Shown here: piece by piece, positions 16,879 through 24,927 of the stretch | How positions within the stretch are numbered: position 1 is the first letter of the stretch | How the letters are laid out: every line of letters starts with the position of its first letter | Assembly: GCF_050490315.1 (NCBI RefSeq) | Contig: NZ_JBNPEO010000004.1 | Span: forward strand, 62,001 to 126,000 | Direction of reading: 5' to 3' | Length of the DNA stretch: 64,000 nt | DNA from: JBNPEO01 sp050490315 | Lineage (GTDB): Bacteria > Actinomycetota > Actinomycetes > Actinomycetales > Micrococcaceae | Notes under the pieces: model-generated | The model's database searches: none | What the model saw: only the letters and a program-made list of their open reading frames with translations | Told to the model about the DNA's origin: nothing | Program-made: the position numbers and the translations under genes

Positions 16879-17523
16879 ATGTTCGTGATGACGGTGGACC
16901 AGCGGGGGAGCGGAAAGGACATCGACCGTGTGCCTGAAGTCCTAGTGCAGCTCAAAAACGTTCCGGCGCTCTTGCCCTTTGAACGCACCGCTGGCGACGA
17001 GATCCAAGCGGTGTTCCAAAACGCAAGTGCCGTCGTCGAGGTTTCCCTTGAACTATTGCGTACTGGTCACTGGTACGTAGGCATCGGGATTGGTGCGGTT
17101 AAAGAGCCTCTGCCTGAGTCCTCCAGAGCCGGTCAGGGGAGTGCCTTTTTAGCTGCCCGGCACGCAGTAGATCGAGCCAAAGCAGCGGCAAAAAATATTC
17201 CCCTCGCGGTAGTCTCCAATGCTGCGCCCCAGCAAGCTGCCCATGCCGAAGCAGTCCTGCGTTTGCTGGGCCAGCTCATCGAGCGCCGCACGGCTTCGCA
17301 GTGGAACGTTGTTGACGCCCTCGCTGAGGTACGTCGTGGCACACTGGGACACCACGGGGAACAAAAAGCTGTAGCGGAGGCCTTAGAGATGAGCGAACAA
17401 GCGGTGAGTACGGCACTGCGCCGTGCAGCACTTACTGAAGAACTAGCTGCTCGCCCAGCAGCAGCGGCGCTTCTAACAACGGCTGATCAATTCTCAGCGA
17501 GCCGGGAGGGGCAGCATAAATGA
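16879..17523 (+). CDS. SatD-like protein with C-terminal helix-turn-helix
   Basis: 214 residues, not a well-characterised protein. The central part (LPFERTAGDEIQAVFQNAS, then GHWYVGIGIGAVKEPLPESS and GQGSAFLAARHAVDRAK) resembles the SatD family of Firmicutes, whose GDE-containing N-terminal domain precedes a helix-turn-helix. Here residues about 165-195 (QKAVAEALEMSEQAVSTALR) look like such a DNA-binding helix pair. It has its own leaderless promoter and an overlapping palindrome, suggesting autoregulation. It is followed with a 4-nt overlap by a membrane protein, as SatD genes commonly pair with a DUF3307-type membrane gene. Function unknown. It interrupts the conserved rip1-ispG order. Confidence 0.65.
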   Translation: MFVMTVDQRGSGKDIDRVPEVLVQLKNVPALLPFERTAGDEIQAVFQNASAVVEVSLELLRTGHWYVGIGIGAVKEPLPESSRAGQGSAFLAARHAVDRAKAAAKNIPLAVVSNAAPQQAAHAEAVLRLLGQLIERRTASQWNVVDALAEVRRGTLGHHGEQKAVAEALEMSEQAVSTALRRAALTEELAARPAAAALLTTADQFSASREGQHK

Positions 17524-17960
17524 CCGCATTATGGGTTGCCGTGGCTCTGATCGTGGCGGGGTTTGTGGGGTGGCCGGTGACGGCCCTGATCTTCAAGCTC
17601 GCCCGCACCATTGACACGCATACTGCCGCGCAGGAACTAACGGCAGAGGAGGTCCAACCAGGAGTACAAAACGACGACGGCGCTACGGTCGCCGCAGAAT
17701 CGGCACCAGCTGTGGACTCCGAGCAGATTCTGCGTGGCGGGGCGATTATCGGCGTCTTGGAGCGGTTGGCAGTTAGCCTCGCAATCCTTGGTGGTCAGCC
17801 TGTGGCCATCGCTTACATTGTGGCGATCAAAGGCCTAGGTCGGTTCGCTGAACTCAAAGAAACCCCCGCCGCATCCGAGCGATTTATCATCGGAACACTG
17901 TCTTCCATGCTGTGGGCTGCTGGGACAACGGCACTGATCAAGGTGCTCTTCCTGAGCTAG
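17520..17960 (+). CDS. Small membrane protein, DUF3307-like partner of the SatD-like gene
   Basis: 146 residues, function unknown. One N-terminal membrane segment (residues about 3-26) is followed by an acidic soluble linker (about 30-70) and two or three more hydrophobic segments. The C-terminal pattern GGAIIGVLERLAVSLAILGG, IAYIVAIKGLGRFAELKE and ERFIIGTLSSMLWA resembles the end of DUF3307 proteins encoded next to satD in Firmicutes. ATG overlaps the satD-like stop by 4 nt, so the two are coupled and probably act together. The family link is from pattern recognition and needs a profile search. Confidence 0.6.
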   Translation: MTALWVAVALIVAGFVGWPVTALIFKLARTIDTHTAAQELTAEEVQPGVQNDDGATVAAESAPAVDSEQILRGGAIIGVLERLAVSLAILGGQPVAIAYIVAIKGLGRFAELKETPAASERFIIGTLSSMLWAAGTTALIKVLFLS

Positions 17961-18056
17961 TTGGGATAGGTGATACTGGTTAGCTTGCACGCCCCATGGC
18001 GCAATTGGTGGTGCAGCCCACGCCGAAGTTTTGAGGGTAGTGGCCCATGGTGGATA

Positions 18057-18062
18057 TAGGCT
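18057..18062 (+). promoter_or_regulatory. Leaderless -10 box of the YciI gene
   Basis: TAGGCT, then AAGTGC (6 nt), then the ATG at 18069. No Shine-Dalgarno. This starts a new transcript after the satD-like pair. Confidence 0.55.
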
Positions 18063-18068
18063 AAGTGC

Positions 18069-18362
18069 ATGACTGTTTTCGCCGTGGACTACCAGTACGA
18101 TTCCGCCACCGCAGCACTGCGGGATGAACACCGGCCCGCACATCGCAACTGGCTCAGCGCCCAAGCGGACCAAGGTTTGTTGTTGGCTTCCGGGCCGTAC
18201 ACAGACGGTACTGGTGCGCTTTTGCTGTTCTCCGTGGAGGATCAACCGCAATTAGAAGAGCTGGTTCGTCAAGATCCCTTTCAGCAAGCTGGAGCTGTAG
18301 CCCGCACCTCATCGCGCGAGTGGAACCCGATTATTGGGCAGCTCGCCGCGAGCGCATCCTAA
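18069..18362 (+). CDS. YciI family protein
   Basis: 97 residues, a single YCII/dimeric alpha-beta barrel domain of the ferredoxin-like fold. The pattern of a conserved His followed by a hydrophobic strand (HRPAHRNWLSAQADQGLLLA) and the terminal FQQAGAVARTSSREWNPI fits the family. The catalytic role of these proteins is mostly unknown; some are dehalogenase-like or act as small enzymes in oxidative metabolism. It stands alone between the satD-like pair and ispG with its own leaderless promoter. Confidence 0.8.
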   Translation: MTVFAVDYQYDSATAALRDEHRPAHRNWLSAQADQGLLLASGPYTDGTGALLLFSVEDQPQLEELVRQDPFQQAGAVARTSSREWNPIIGQLAASAS

Positions 18363-18444
18363 GGAACTCCACAGCAATAACTACTGGCCGCGCCAAGCTT
18401 AACAACGGCCGGTTCCCACGTTTTCTTCAACCCAAGGAGCCACA

Positions 18445-19611
18445 GTGACCTCGGTCAGCCTGGGAATGCCCGCAGCACCACCGCCCGTACTTGCGCCTCG
18501 CCGCAAAACCCGCCAGATCAAGGTTGGATCGGTAGGTGTTGGTTCGGATTCACCCATTAGCGTGCAGTCAATGACCACCACGCCCACCACTGACATCAAT
18601 GCGACGCTCCAGCAGATCGCTGAGCTGACGGCCAGCGGTTGCGACATTGTGCGCGTTGCCTGCCCATCAGCCGATGATGCAGAGGCCCTTCCGATCATCG
18701 CCAAGAAGTCGCAGATCCCCGTTATTGCTGACATTCACTTCCAGCCCAAATACGTGTTTGCGGCCATCGAAGCTGGATGCGCAGCGGTTCGTGTGAACCC
18801 TGGAAACATTCGTAAATTTGATGACCAAGTCAAGGAAATTGCGCAGGCAGCCAAGGACCACGGAACCTCCATCCGCATCGGTGTCAATGCCGGTTCCTTG
18901 GAGCCGTCCATTATGAAGAAGTACGGCAAGGCCACGCCTGAGGCCTTGGTTGAATCCGCTGTTTGGGAAGCTTCTCTCTTTGAAGAGCACGGGTTCCACG
19001 ACTTCAAAATTTCGGTCAAGCACAACGACCCTGTGGTGATGGTTGCCGCATACGAGATGCTCGCCGAGAAGGGTGATTGGCCCTTGCACTTGGGCGTCAC
19101 CGAGGCTGGCCCCGCTTTCCAAGGCACCATCAAGTCCGCCACGGCGTTCGGAGCGCTGTTGGCTAAGGGCATTGGGGACACCATCCGTGTGTCCCTCTCA
19201 GCTCCTCCGGTTGAAGAAATCAAGGTGGGCAACCAGATTCTGCAGTCTTTGAACTTGCGTCCTCGCAAGCTGGAGATTGTCTCCTGCCCCTCTTGTGGGC
19301 GTGCTCAGGTTGATGTTTACACCTTGGCTGAGCAGGTTACGGCTGGCTTGGAAGGTATGGAAGTACCTTTGCGTGTTGCCGTAATGGGTTGCGTTGTGAA
19401 CGGCCCAGGCGAGGCTCGAGAAGCTGACCTTGGTGTTGCCTCCGGTAACGGTAAGGGCCAGATTTTTGTTCGTGGCGAGGTGATCAAAACTGTTCCTGAG
19501 GATCAGATTGTTGAAACCTTGATCGAGGAAGCCATGCGCATTGCCGAGGAAATGGGGGATTCTGATGGCGAAAACACCGCCACGGGCAGCCCCGTGGTTT
19601 CCGTTTCCTAG
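18445..19611 (+). CDS. ispG: 4-hydroxy-3-methylbut-2-en-1-yl diphosphate synthase (HDS, GcpE)
   Basis: 388 residues. N-terminal TIM-barrel (VGVGSDSPISVQSMTTTPTT, MADIHF-like IADIHFQPKY, RVNPGNI), and a C-terminal [4Fe-4S] domain with the ligands CPSCGR and MGCVVNGPGEA. It catalyses the reductive ring opening of MEcPP to HMBPP in the MEP pathway, so it shares the pathway with dxr. The GTG start has AAGGAG 6 nt upstream. A GNAT gene begins inside its 3' end. Confidence 0.95.
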   Translation: MTSVSLGMPAAPPPVLAPRRKTRQIKVGSVGVGSDSPISVQSMTTTPTTDINATLQQIAELTASGCDIVRVACPSADDAEALPIIAKKSQIPVIADIHFQPKYVFAAIEAGCAAVRVNPGNIRKFDDQVKEIAQAAKDHGTSIRIGVNAGSLEPSIMKKYGKATPEALVESAVWEASLFEEHGFHDFKISVKHNDPVVMVAAYEMLAEKGDWPLHLGVTEAGPAFQGTIKSATAFGALLAKGIGDTIRVSLSAPPVEEIKVGNQILQSLNLRPRKLEIVSCPSCGRAQVDVYTLAEQVTAGLEGMEVPLRVAVMGCVVNGPGEAREADLGVASGNGKGQIFVRGEVIKTVPEDQIVETLIEEAMRIAEEMGDSDGENTATGSPVVSVS

Positions 19612-20488
19612 GGATCCGGCACGCGGGGAGCTGTTCCGGTCCGGATGGAACCCTTCCCGCTTACGGCTCTTGGGGCGTGAGGACCGTGATGAGCTGCGCG
19701 CCCTTGCGCTGGAAGATCCGGTGGCAAATGTTTTTATCCTCACCCAGCTTGATGACGCTGTGACGCCCTGGCCCCTTTCCGGGGCCAGGATCTATGGAAC
19801 GTTCGACGCCGGAAAACTCACCGGTGCCTGTTGGGCGGGCGCCAACATAGTTCCGCTGAATTTTGATCCCGCATTCGCTGCGCAGTTGGCTGATGAACTG
19901 GCTGCAACGGGGCGGCGTTATGCCTCAGTATTTGGGCCAGCGGGCGCAACCTTAGCCATTGGCGGTGAGCTGCAAGCGCGCGGACATTTGGTGAAGGAGA
20001 TCCGCGATTGTCAGCCGCTTATGACGATTTCTGCAGAGACGGAAGTTACTCCTGACCCTCGTGTGCGTATGAGCCACCGTGACGACTTTTCGGTTCTTTT
20101 GCCAGCGAGCGTGGCCATGTTCGAGGAGGAAGTTGGCTACTCGCCACTCACTGGCGGCGACTTCTATTCCAGACGCGTGGCGTACTTGATTAACCAAGGC
20201 CATTCAATGTCGTTCATCAGCCCGGAGGGAACCGTAGTTTTCAAAGCGGAGATCGGCGCATTAGCCGCCAGTGTTGCCCAAATTCAGGGCGTGTGGCTCA
20301 ACCCCACGTATCGCGGGCAGGGCCTTAGCGCGGCATTTATGGCCGGTGTGGTGCATCTCGCGCGGGAGCTGGCACCCGTAGTGAGTCTGTATGTGAATGA
20401 CTACAACACCCGGGCACTAAAAACCTATCAGCGCGTGGGGTTCGCACAGCAAGGAACATTCGCCACAGTGCTGTTCACTGCGAACTGA
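19565..20488 (+). CDS. GNAT family acetyltransferase (DUF4081-GNAT, Rv2867c-like)
   Basis: 307 residues. An N-terminal DUF4081-type domain (LRLLGREDRDELRALALEDP, then VANVFILTQL) is joined to a C-terminal GNAT domain with the acetyl-CoA loop VWLNPTYRGQGLSAAFMAGV and the typical LYVNDYNTRALKTYQRVGF. It follows ispG as Rv2867c does in M. tuberculosis. The target is unknown. The start is uncertain: ATG 19565 overlaps ispG by 47 nt in another frame, and an earlier ATG at 19541 is possible. It ends 14 nt inside the convergent TetR gene. Confidence 0.85.
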   Translation: MAKTPPRAAPWFPFPRDPARGELFRSGWNPSRLRLLGREDRDELRALALEDPVANVFILTQLDDAVTPWPLSGARIYGTFDAGKLTGACWAGANIVPLNFDPAFAAQLADELAATGRRYASVFGPAGATLAIGGELQARGHLVKEIRDCQPLMTISAETEVTPDPRVRMSHRDDFSVLLPASVAMFEEEVGYSPLTGGDFYSRRVAYLINQGHSMSFISPEGTVVFKAEIGALAASVAQIQGVWLNPTYRGQGLSAAFMAGVVHLARELAPVVSLYVNDYNTRALKTYQRVGFAQQGTFATVLFTAN

Positions 20489-21098
20489 GCAGACCAGGCA
20501 ACTCTCCAGTCAGGTACCGCTGAACCGATGGCCCCACCATAGCGATCACCTGATCGGCCGGCGCTGAAGCCAACGGCTCGAGTCCCACCACGTAGCGGGC
20601 TACCATCAAACCGACAATCTGACCGGCTGCAAGATTGGACCGGAGCGCGCGCTCAGCGTCACTGCCCGGTGCGTCCTTTATCAACCGGCTCAGGACTGAT
20701 TGCACCACAAATTGCCGCATCAGGGCCGTCCTAGCGCGGGAGCCTAGAGTTCCCCGTAAAAAAGCCACCAGTGAGTGCTGGGCTGGCCCGTCCCACAGCC
20801 GCAACACCGCCCTGACGGCAGCCTCGCCCCGCAACTCAAACGGCACCTCCACTATTACCGAGAACACTTGCTCGGGGTCTATGGGAAGTTTGATGCTGTG
20901 GGCAAAGAGCTGTTCTTTGCTCTCGAAATAGTGGTGAACCATCGCCGCATCTACACCGGCGTCCCGCGCCACAGCCCGAAGGCTGGTTCCCTCGAAGCCG
21001 TGCTCCGCGAACAAGCGCGCCGCGGACGCTGTGATCTTTTCGCGCGTATCGCCAACGCCCCGCCGTCGTCCTCTGCGCGCTGTAGATTCTGCTGTCAT
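20475..21098 (-). CDS. TetR family regulator of the adjacent ABC exporter
   Basis: 207 residues. The N-terminal TetR domain (ITASAARLFAEHGFEGTSLR, AVARDAGVDAAMVHHYF, ESKEQLFAHS) is followed by a helical ligand domain. It is the last gene of an ABC operon, overlapping the permease stop by 4 nt, so it is expressed with the exporter. A perfect palindrome at the operon promoter (22681-22702) is the likely operator, giving a self-limiting, ligand-induced efflux unit. Its stop lies within the 3' end of the convergent GNAT gene. Confidence 0.88.
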   Translation of the reverse strand: MTAESTARRGRRRGVGDTREKITASAARLFAEHGFEGTSLRAVARDAGVDAAMVHHYFESKEQLFAHSIKLPIDPEQVFSVIVEVPFELRGEAAVRAVLRLWDGPAQHSLVAFLRGTLGSRARTALMRQFVVQSVLSRLIKDAPGSDAERALRSNLAAGQIVGLMVARYVVGLEPLASAPADQVIAMVGPSVQRYLTGELPGLLSSQ

Positions 21099-21850
21099 TT
21101 GCTGCTCCGGCGCAACGTCAGTGAGGCAAACAGTAAAACGCCGACGGCGATCGCGGCAAGGAGCCAGGTGTCCCGCCAGAGCAGTGCTGTGGCCTCAGTG
21201 TTGGCCGCAATCTCCTGCAGTGCCTCCACTGAGAAGGTCAAGGGAAGCACGTTGGCCACGGCTTCAAGGACGGAGTTCATCTGGTCGCGAGCCACAAATA
21301 GTCCGCACAAAAGGATCTGTGGTACGACCACAACTGGCATAAATTGAATGGCCTGAAACTCGGTCCTAGCAAACGCTGAACACAGCAGACCCAAAGCAAC
21401 GCCGAGCATGGCATTGAGGACAGCCACCAGCACCACAAGTAGCGGACTGCCTTTAACATCTAGCGCGAAGACCCAATATGCCACGGCGGAGGCAACAAGT
21501 GATTGGAGTGCTGCCATCAAAGAGAACGCGATCCCGTAGCCGAAGAGGAGATCAGTTTTGTGGATAGGTGTGGTGAGGAGGCGTTCTAAGGTGCCAGTGG
21601 TCCGCTCCCGCAGCATCGTGATGGAGGTGACCAAGAACATCACCACAAATGGGAAAATTGCCAGCATCATCAATCCCACCCGATTAAAGGTTCGGGGGTG
21701 ACCCGGTGGCAGGGTTTCGTTCTCGTACAGGAAGTACACAGTAGCCAAGAGGAGCGCTGGCACCACCAAAATTAGTGCGATGCTGCGCCTGTCATGCCGG
21801 AGTTGGTTGAGTACTCGTCCCGCCGTGGCCAGGGTCATTCGAATGTTCAC
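21095..21850 (-). CDS. ABC-2 type transporter permease
   Basis: 251 residues with six predicted membrane segments and the ABC-2 permease signature (FVTSITMLRERTTGTLERLL, TTPIHKTDLLFGYGIAF). Such permeases export drugs, lipids or polyketides as partners of a DrrA-type ATPase. The start ATG overlaps the ATPase stop, and its own stop overlaps the TetR start (ATGA), so all three genes are coupled. Confidence 0.9.
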   Translation of the reverse strand: MNIRMTLATAGRVLNQLRHDRRSIALILVVPALLLATVYFLYENETLPPGHPRTFNRVGLMMLAIFPFVVMFLVTSITMLRERTTGTLERLLTTPIHKTDLLFGYGIAFSLMAALQSLVASAVAYWVFALDVKGSPLLVVLVAVLNAMLGVALGLLCSAFARTEFQAIQFMPVVVVPQILLCGLFVARDQMNSVLEAVANVLPLTFSVEALQEIAANTEATALLWRDTWLLAAIAVGVLLFASLTLRRSSK

Positions 21851-22650
21851 GGCTGGGACTCCACATTCGGTTCTGCTTCGCGAATAATGCGTAAAAAGGC
21901 ACGCTCCAGATCCTCGCTGTGGCCTCTCTGGGCCAGTTCGGCCGGGGTGAGTTGGGCAAGAAGCAGTCCGTCACGTAAGAGCAAAAGGTGCTGACAATGA
22001 CTTGCCTCCTCCATCACGTGACTGGAAATCAGAAGTGTGGTTCCGGCGTCGGCCATGGCGGCAAAGCGTTCCCATAACTCCGCACGCAGCACCGGATCCA
22101 ACCCCACGGTAGGTTCATCCAAAACCAATAGCTGCGGTTTAGAGACTAGAGCGCATGCGAGAGACACGCGGTTGAGTTGCCCGCCGGAGAGTGAAGCGGT
22201 GAGCTGCTTGCTATACGGCGCCAGTCCGACGGCGTTAATCGCCTCTGAGGCGTCCGTCTTGTTCTGGCCATGCATAGTGCCGAAGTACCGAACGTTGGCT
22301 TCAACGGAGATGTCCGGATACACACTGGCGGATTGGGTCACGTAGCCCACACTGTCCCGGAGGGTGGCGTCCCCGGCGGGCCGGCCCAGGACGGTGACTC
22401 TGCCGGAGGTGGGCCGTTGGACGCCAACAATGGTGCGCATCAGGGTGGTTTTGCCACTGCCCGAGGGGCCCAAGAGTCCTGTGATCTGCCCGGCTGGGAC
22501 GTTGAAGGATAGGCCGCGCAAGATGTCCAGTTGGCTGGAGCCGAGGTGGTGGCCTTTTGCGACTTTTAGTTCGGTGACGTTGATTGCTGGCGCGCCGGAG
22601 GTGTGGGGGAGTTCTTGCGAATTCGGTGCGGGAATTGCTACATGTGCCAT
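21847..22650 (-). CDS. ABC transporter ATP-binding protein (DrrA-like)
   Basis: 267 residues. All ATPase motifs are visible: Walker A GPSGSGKTTL, Q-loop region VGYVTQSASVYPDISV, signature LSGGQLNRVSLACAL, Walker B LLVLDEPTVGLDP and the switch histidine in LISSHVMEEASH. The frame is open upstream for about 87 codons, but I place the start at 22650, where GAAGGAG lies 6 nt upstream and the protein begins MAHVAIPAP. It drives the permease encoded just downstream. The substrate is unknown. Confidence 0.92.
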   Translation of the reverse strand: MAHVAIPAPNSQELPHTSGAPAINVTELKVAKGHHLGSSQLDILRGLSFNVPAGQITGLLGPSGSGKTTLMRTIVGVQRPTSGRVTVLGRPAGDATLRDSVGYVTQSASVYPDISVEANVRYFGTMHGQNKTDASEAINAVGLAPYSKQLTASLSGGQLNRVSLACALVSKPQLLVLDEPTVGLDPVLRAELWERFAAMADAGTTLLISSHVMEEASHCQHLLLLRDGLLLAQLTPAELAQRGHSEDLERAFLRIIREAEPNVESQP

Positions 22651-22680
22651 AGAAGGCTCCTTCGCCGAGGGCACCAGAAA

Positions 22681-22702
22681 TAATTCATCAGATGATGAAT
22701 TA
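22681..22702. promoter_or_regulatory. Perfect palindromic operator of the ABC exporter operon
   Basis: Arms TAATTCATC (22681-22689) and GATGAATTA (22694-22702) are exact inverse complements around a 4-bp centre (AGAT). The site starts 1 bp downstream of the -10 box on the minus strand, so a bound TetR dimer would block transcription start. It is the natural site for the regulator encoded third in the operon. Confidence 0.7.
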
Positions 22703-22731
22703 AGAGTAATTCCCAGCAAATTGGCAGTCAA
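22703..22731 (-). promoter_or_regulatory. Sigma-70-type promoter of the ABC exporter operon
   Basis: On the minus strand, TTGACT (22726-22731) and TACTCT (22703-22708) are separated by exactly 17 bp. This is the best -35/-10 pair in the window. Transcription would start inside the palindrome at 22681-22702. Confidence 0.65.
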
Positions 22732-22816
22732 GGACTCTTCCGCCCAGGTTGTGGCTGACGTATTTTCAAGCTGACCGTACCGATGAGGCGTGGGTCCCTC
22801 TAGAAAGGAACACACA

Positions 22817-22924
22817 ATGGCTGTCAGCGTAGATCTAGCTAAAGCACTCGATAAAGACTTCGAGGACAAGTTCTTCGCCGTGGCCGGTGTTCTGGTAGCG
22901 CTCGAAGGCAAAACGAAGTACTAG
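22817..22924 (+). CDS. Small ORF, 35 codons, upstream of proS
   Basis: Reading ATG at 22817 to TAG at 22922-22924 gives a 35-residue peptide beginning MAVSVDLAKALDKDFEDKFF and continuing with a hydrophobic AVAGVLVALEG stretch and KTKY at the end. AGAAAGGA sits 7 nt before the ATG, a better ribosome site than many full genes here have. The peptide would be an acidic/basic helix followed by a short hydrophobic run. I do not recognise it. It could be a small protein, a leader peptide for proS (194 nt downstream), or a remnant. The 194 bases between it and proS hold no other frame I trust. Confidence 0.4.
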   Translation: MAVSVDLAKALDKDFEDKFFAVAGVLVALEGKTKY

Positions 22925-23118
22925 TAGTTCTCGCCGGACGCTGATGCCCGGCCTGATATCCAGCACTGCCCGGAGAGCAGCCGTAGGCGACTGTTCGCCG
23001 GGCTGTGCTGTTCCCGGTTGGGCGCGTCCGGAGTCCAGCCGATAGATTAGTACCGAAGTCAATGTGTCCGTGTAACGGGCAACTTTTCAGACCTGCCCTA
23101 AGAAACGGAATACTTGCT

Positions 23119-24927
23119 GTGATTCTTCGCCTTTCGTCCTTGTTCCTGCGAACACTTCGCGAAGACCCTGTGGATGCTGAGGTGGCCAGCCACAAGCTCT
23201 TGGTTCGCGCTGGCTATATCCGCCGAGCTGCACCGGGCATTTACACGTGGTTGCCCTTGGGCTTGGCCGTTTTGCGTAAAGTCGAGGCCATCATTCGCGA
23301 GGAAATGAACGCTATTGGTGCCCAAGAAGTACATTTCCCGGCTCTTTTGCCTCGCGAACCTTACGAGGTCACCAACCGTTGGACCGAATATGGTGAGGGG
23401 CTGTTCCGTCTCAAGGACCGCAAAGACGCTGACTACTTGCTGGCGCCCACCCACGAAGAGGTTTTTACCCTCCTGGTCAAGGACCTCTACAGCTCCTACA
23501 AGGACCTGCCGCTGAGCCTGTACCAGATTCAAAACAAGTACCGCGATGAGGCGCGTCCGCGTGCTGGCCTACTGCGCGGCCGCGAGTTCATTATGAAGGA
23601 CTCCTACTCCTTCGACATCGACGACGCCGGACTGGACGCAAGCTACGCCGCCCACCGCGGCGCCTACTTGAAGATCTTCGAGCGTCTGGGACTTGAGGTG
23701 CTACCTGTGTTCGCCACGGCCGGCGCCATGGGTGGTTCCAAGAGCGAAGAGTTCTTGCACCCCACCGAGATCGGCGAGGACACCTTTGTGCGCTCCGCGG
23801 GAGGCTATGCAGCCAACGTTGAGGCAGTCACCACTGTGGTTCCAGACGCTATCGATTTCACCAATGCACCGGCAGCACAGGTTCGCGAAACCCCTGACAC
23901 ACCCACGATTGACACACTCGTGGCCGCTGCCAATGAATTGGCACCGCGTTCAGAGTCCGACGGCGGCGCCTGGACTGCCGCTGACACTTTGAAGAACGTA
24001 GTCCTTGCCGTCACGCTACCGACGGGCACTCGCCAGCTGGTGGTTATCGGTGTTCCGGGTGACCGCGCAGTGGATCTCAAGCGGGTTGAGGCCAACATCT
24101 CTCAGTTCCTCGAAGTTGGCGGGGAAGTAGGCATCGAAGCTGCTTCGGAGGAAGACCTCAAAAAGCAGGAGCTTTTGGTTAAGGGATACATTGGCCCGGG
24201 CCTGAGCCTAGATGCACCGTTGCTCGGTGCTGAAGCGGCCAGCAAACTCCTCTACTTGGTAGACCCACGGGTGGTTTCTGGAACCTCATGGATCACCGGT
24301 GCCAACGCGGCCGGTAAGCACGTCTTTGGTCTCGTAGCTGGCCGTGACTTCACATGGGACGGCGTTATTGAAGCCACTGAAGTGCGCGACGGTGACCCTG
24401 CTCCGGACGGATCCGGTCCGCTTGAAACAGCGCGCGGCATCGAAATGGGTCACATTTTCCAGCTGGGCCGCAAATACGCCGAGGCGCTTGAGCTCAAAGT
24501 CTTAGACCAAAACGGAAAGCAGCAAGTGGTCACCATGGGCTCTTACGGTGTGGGTGTCACCCGCGCGGTGGCAGCACTGGCCGAGTCTAACCACGACGAT
24601 CGTGGCCTGATCTGGCCGCGTTCAGTGGCACCTGCCGATGTCCACGTTGTGGCTGTTGGCCGAGGCGAAGAAATCTTCAACACAGCTGAGCAGATTGCTA
24701 CCGAGCTCAACGCAGCTGGCCTTGAAGTGATTTATGACGACCGCCCCAAGGTGTCTCCCGGGGTTAAGTTCGGCGATGCTGAGCTGGTTGGTGTGCCCAC
24801 GATTCTTGCTGTGGGCAAGGGACTGGCAGACGGCGTTGTTGAGATCAAGGATCGTCGCAGTGGCGTAGTTGAGAACGTACCCGTTGCCGAAGCAGTGGAA
24901 TACGTGATTCGCGCCGTCCGTAGCTAG
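23119..24927 (+). CDS. proS: Prolyl-tRNA synthetase (bacterial type)
   Basis: 602 residues, class II synthetase of the bacterial type with the editing insertion. Motif 1/2 regions are visible (RRAAPGIYTWLPLGLAVLRK, then YKDLPLSLYQIQNKYRDEAR and RPRAGLLRGREFIMKDSYSF), followed by an INS editing domain about residues 225-400, motif 3 (MGSYGVGVTRAVAALAE) and a C-terminal anticodon-binding domain. It charges tRNA-Pro. I place the start at the GTG 23119, giving the family-typical ILRLSSLFLRTLREDP; the frame is open upstream but without similarity. A 35-codon ORF precedes it. Confidence 0.95.
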   Translation: MILRLSSLFLRTLREDPVDAEVASHKLLVRAGYIRRAAPGIYTWLPLGLAVLRKVEAIIREEMNAIGAQEVHFPALLPREPYEVTNRWTEYGEGLFRLKDRKDADYLLAPTHEEVFTLLVKDLYSSYKDLPLSLYQIQNKYRDEARPRAGLLRGREFIMKDSYSFDIDDAGLDASYAAHRGAYLKIFERLGLEVLPVFATAGAMGGSKSEEFLHPTEIGEDTFVRSAGGYAANVEAVTTVVPDAIDFTNAPAAQVRETPDTPTIDTLVAAANELAPRSESDGGAWTAADTLKNVVLAVTLPTGTRQLVVIGVPGDRAVDLKRVEANISQFLEVGGEVGIEAASEEDLKKQELLVKGYIGPGLSLDAPLLGAEAASKLLYLVDPRVVSGTSWITGANAAGKHVFGLVAGRDFTWDGVIEATEVRDGDPAPDGSGPLETARGIEMGHIFQLGRKYAEALELKVLDQNGKQQVVTMGSYGVGVTRAVAALAESNHDDRGLIWPRSVAPADVHVVAVGRGEEIFNTAEQIATELNAAGLEVIYDDRPKVSPGVKFGDAELVGVPTILAVGKGLADGVVEIKDRRSGVVENVPVAEAVEYVIRAVRS

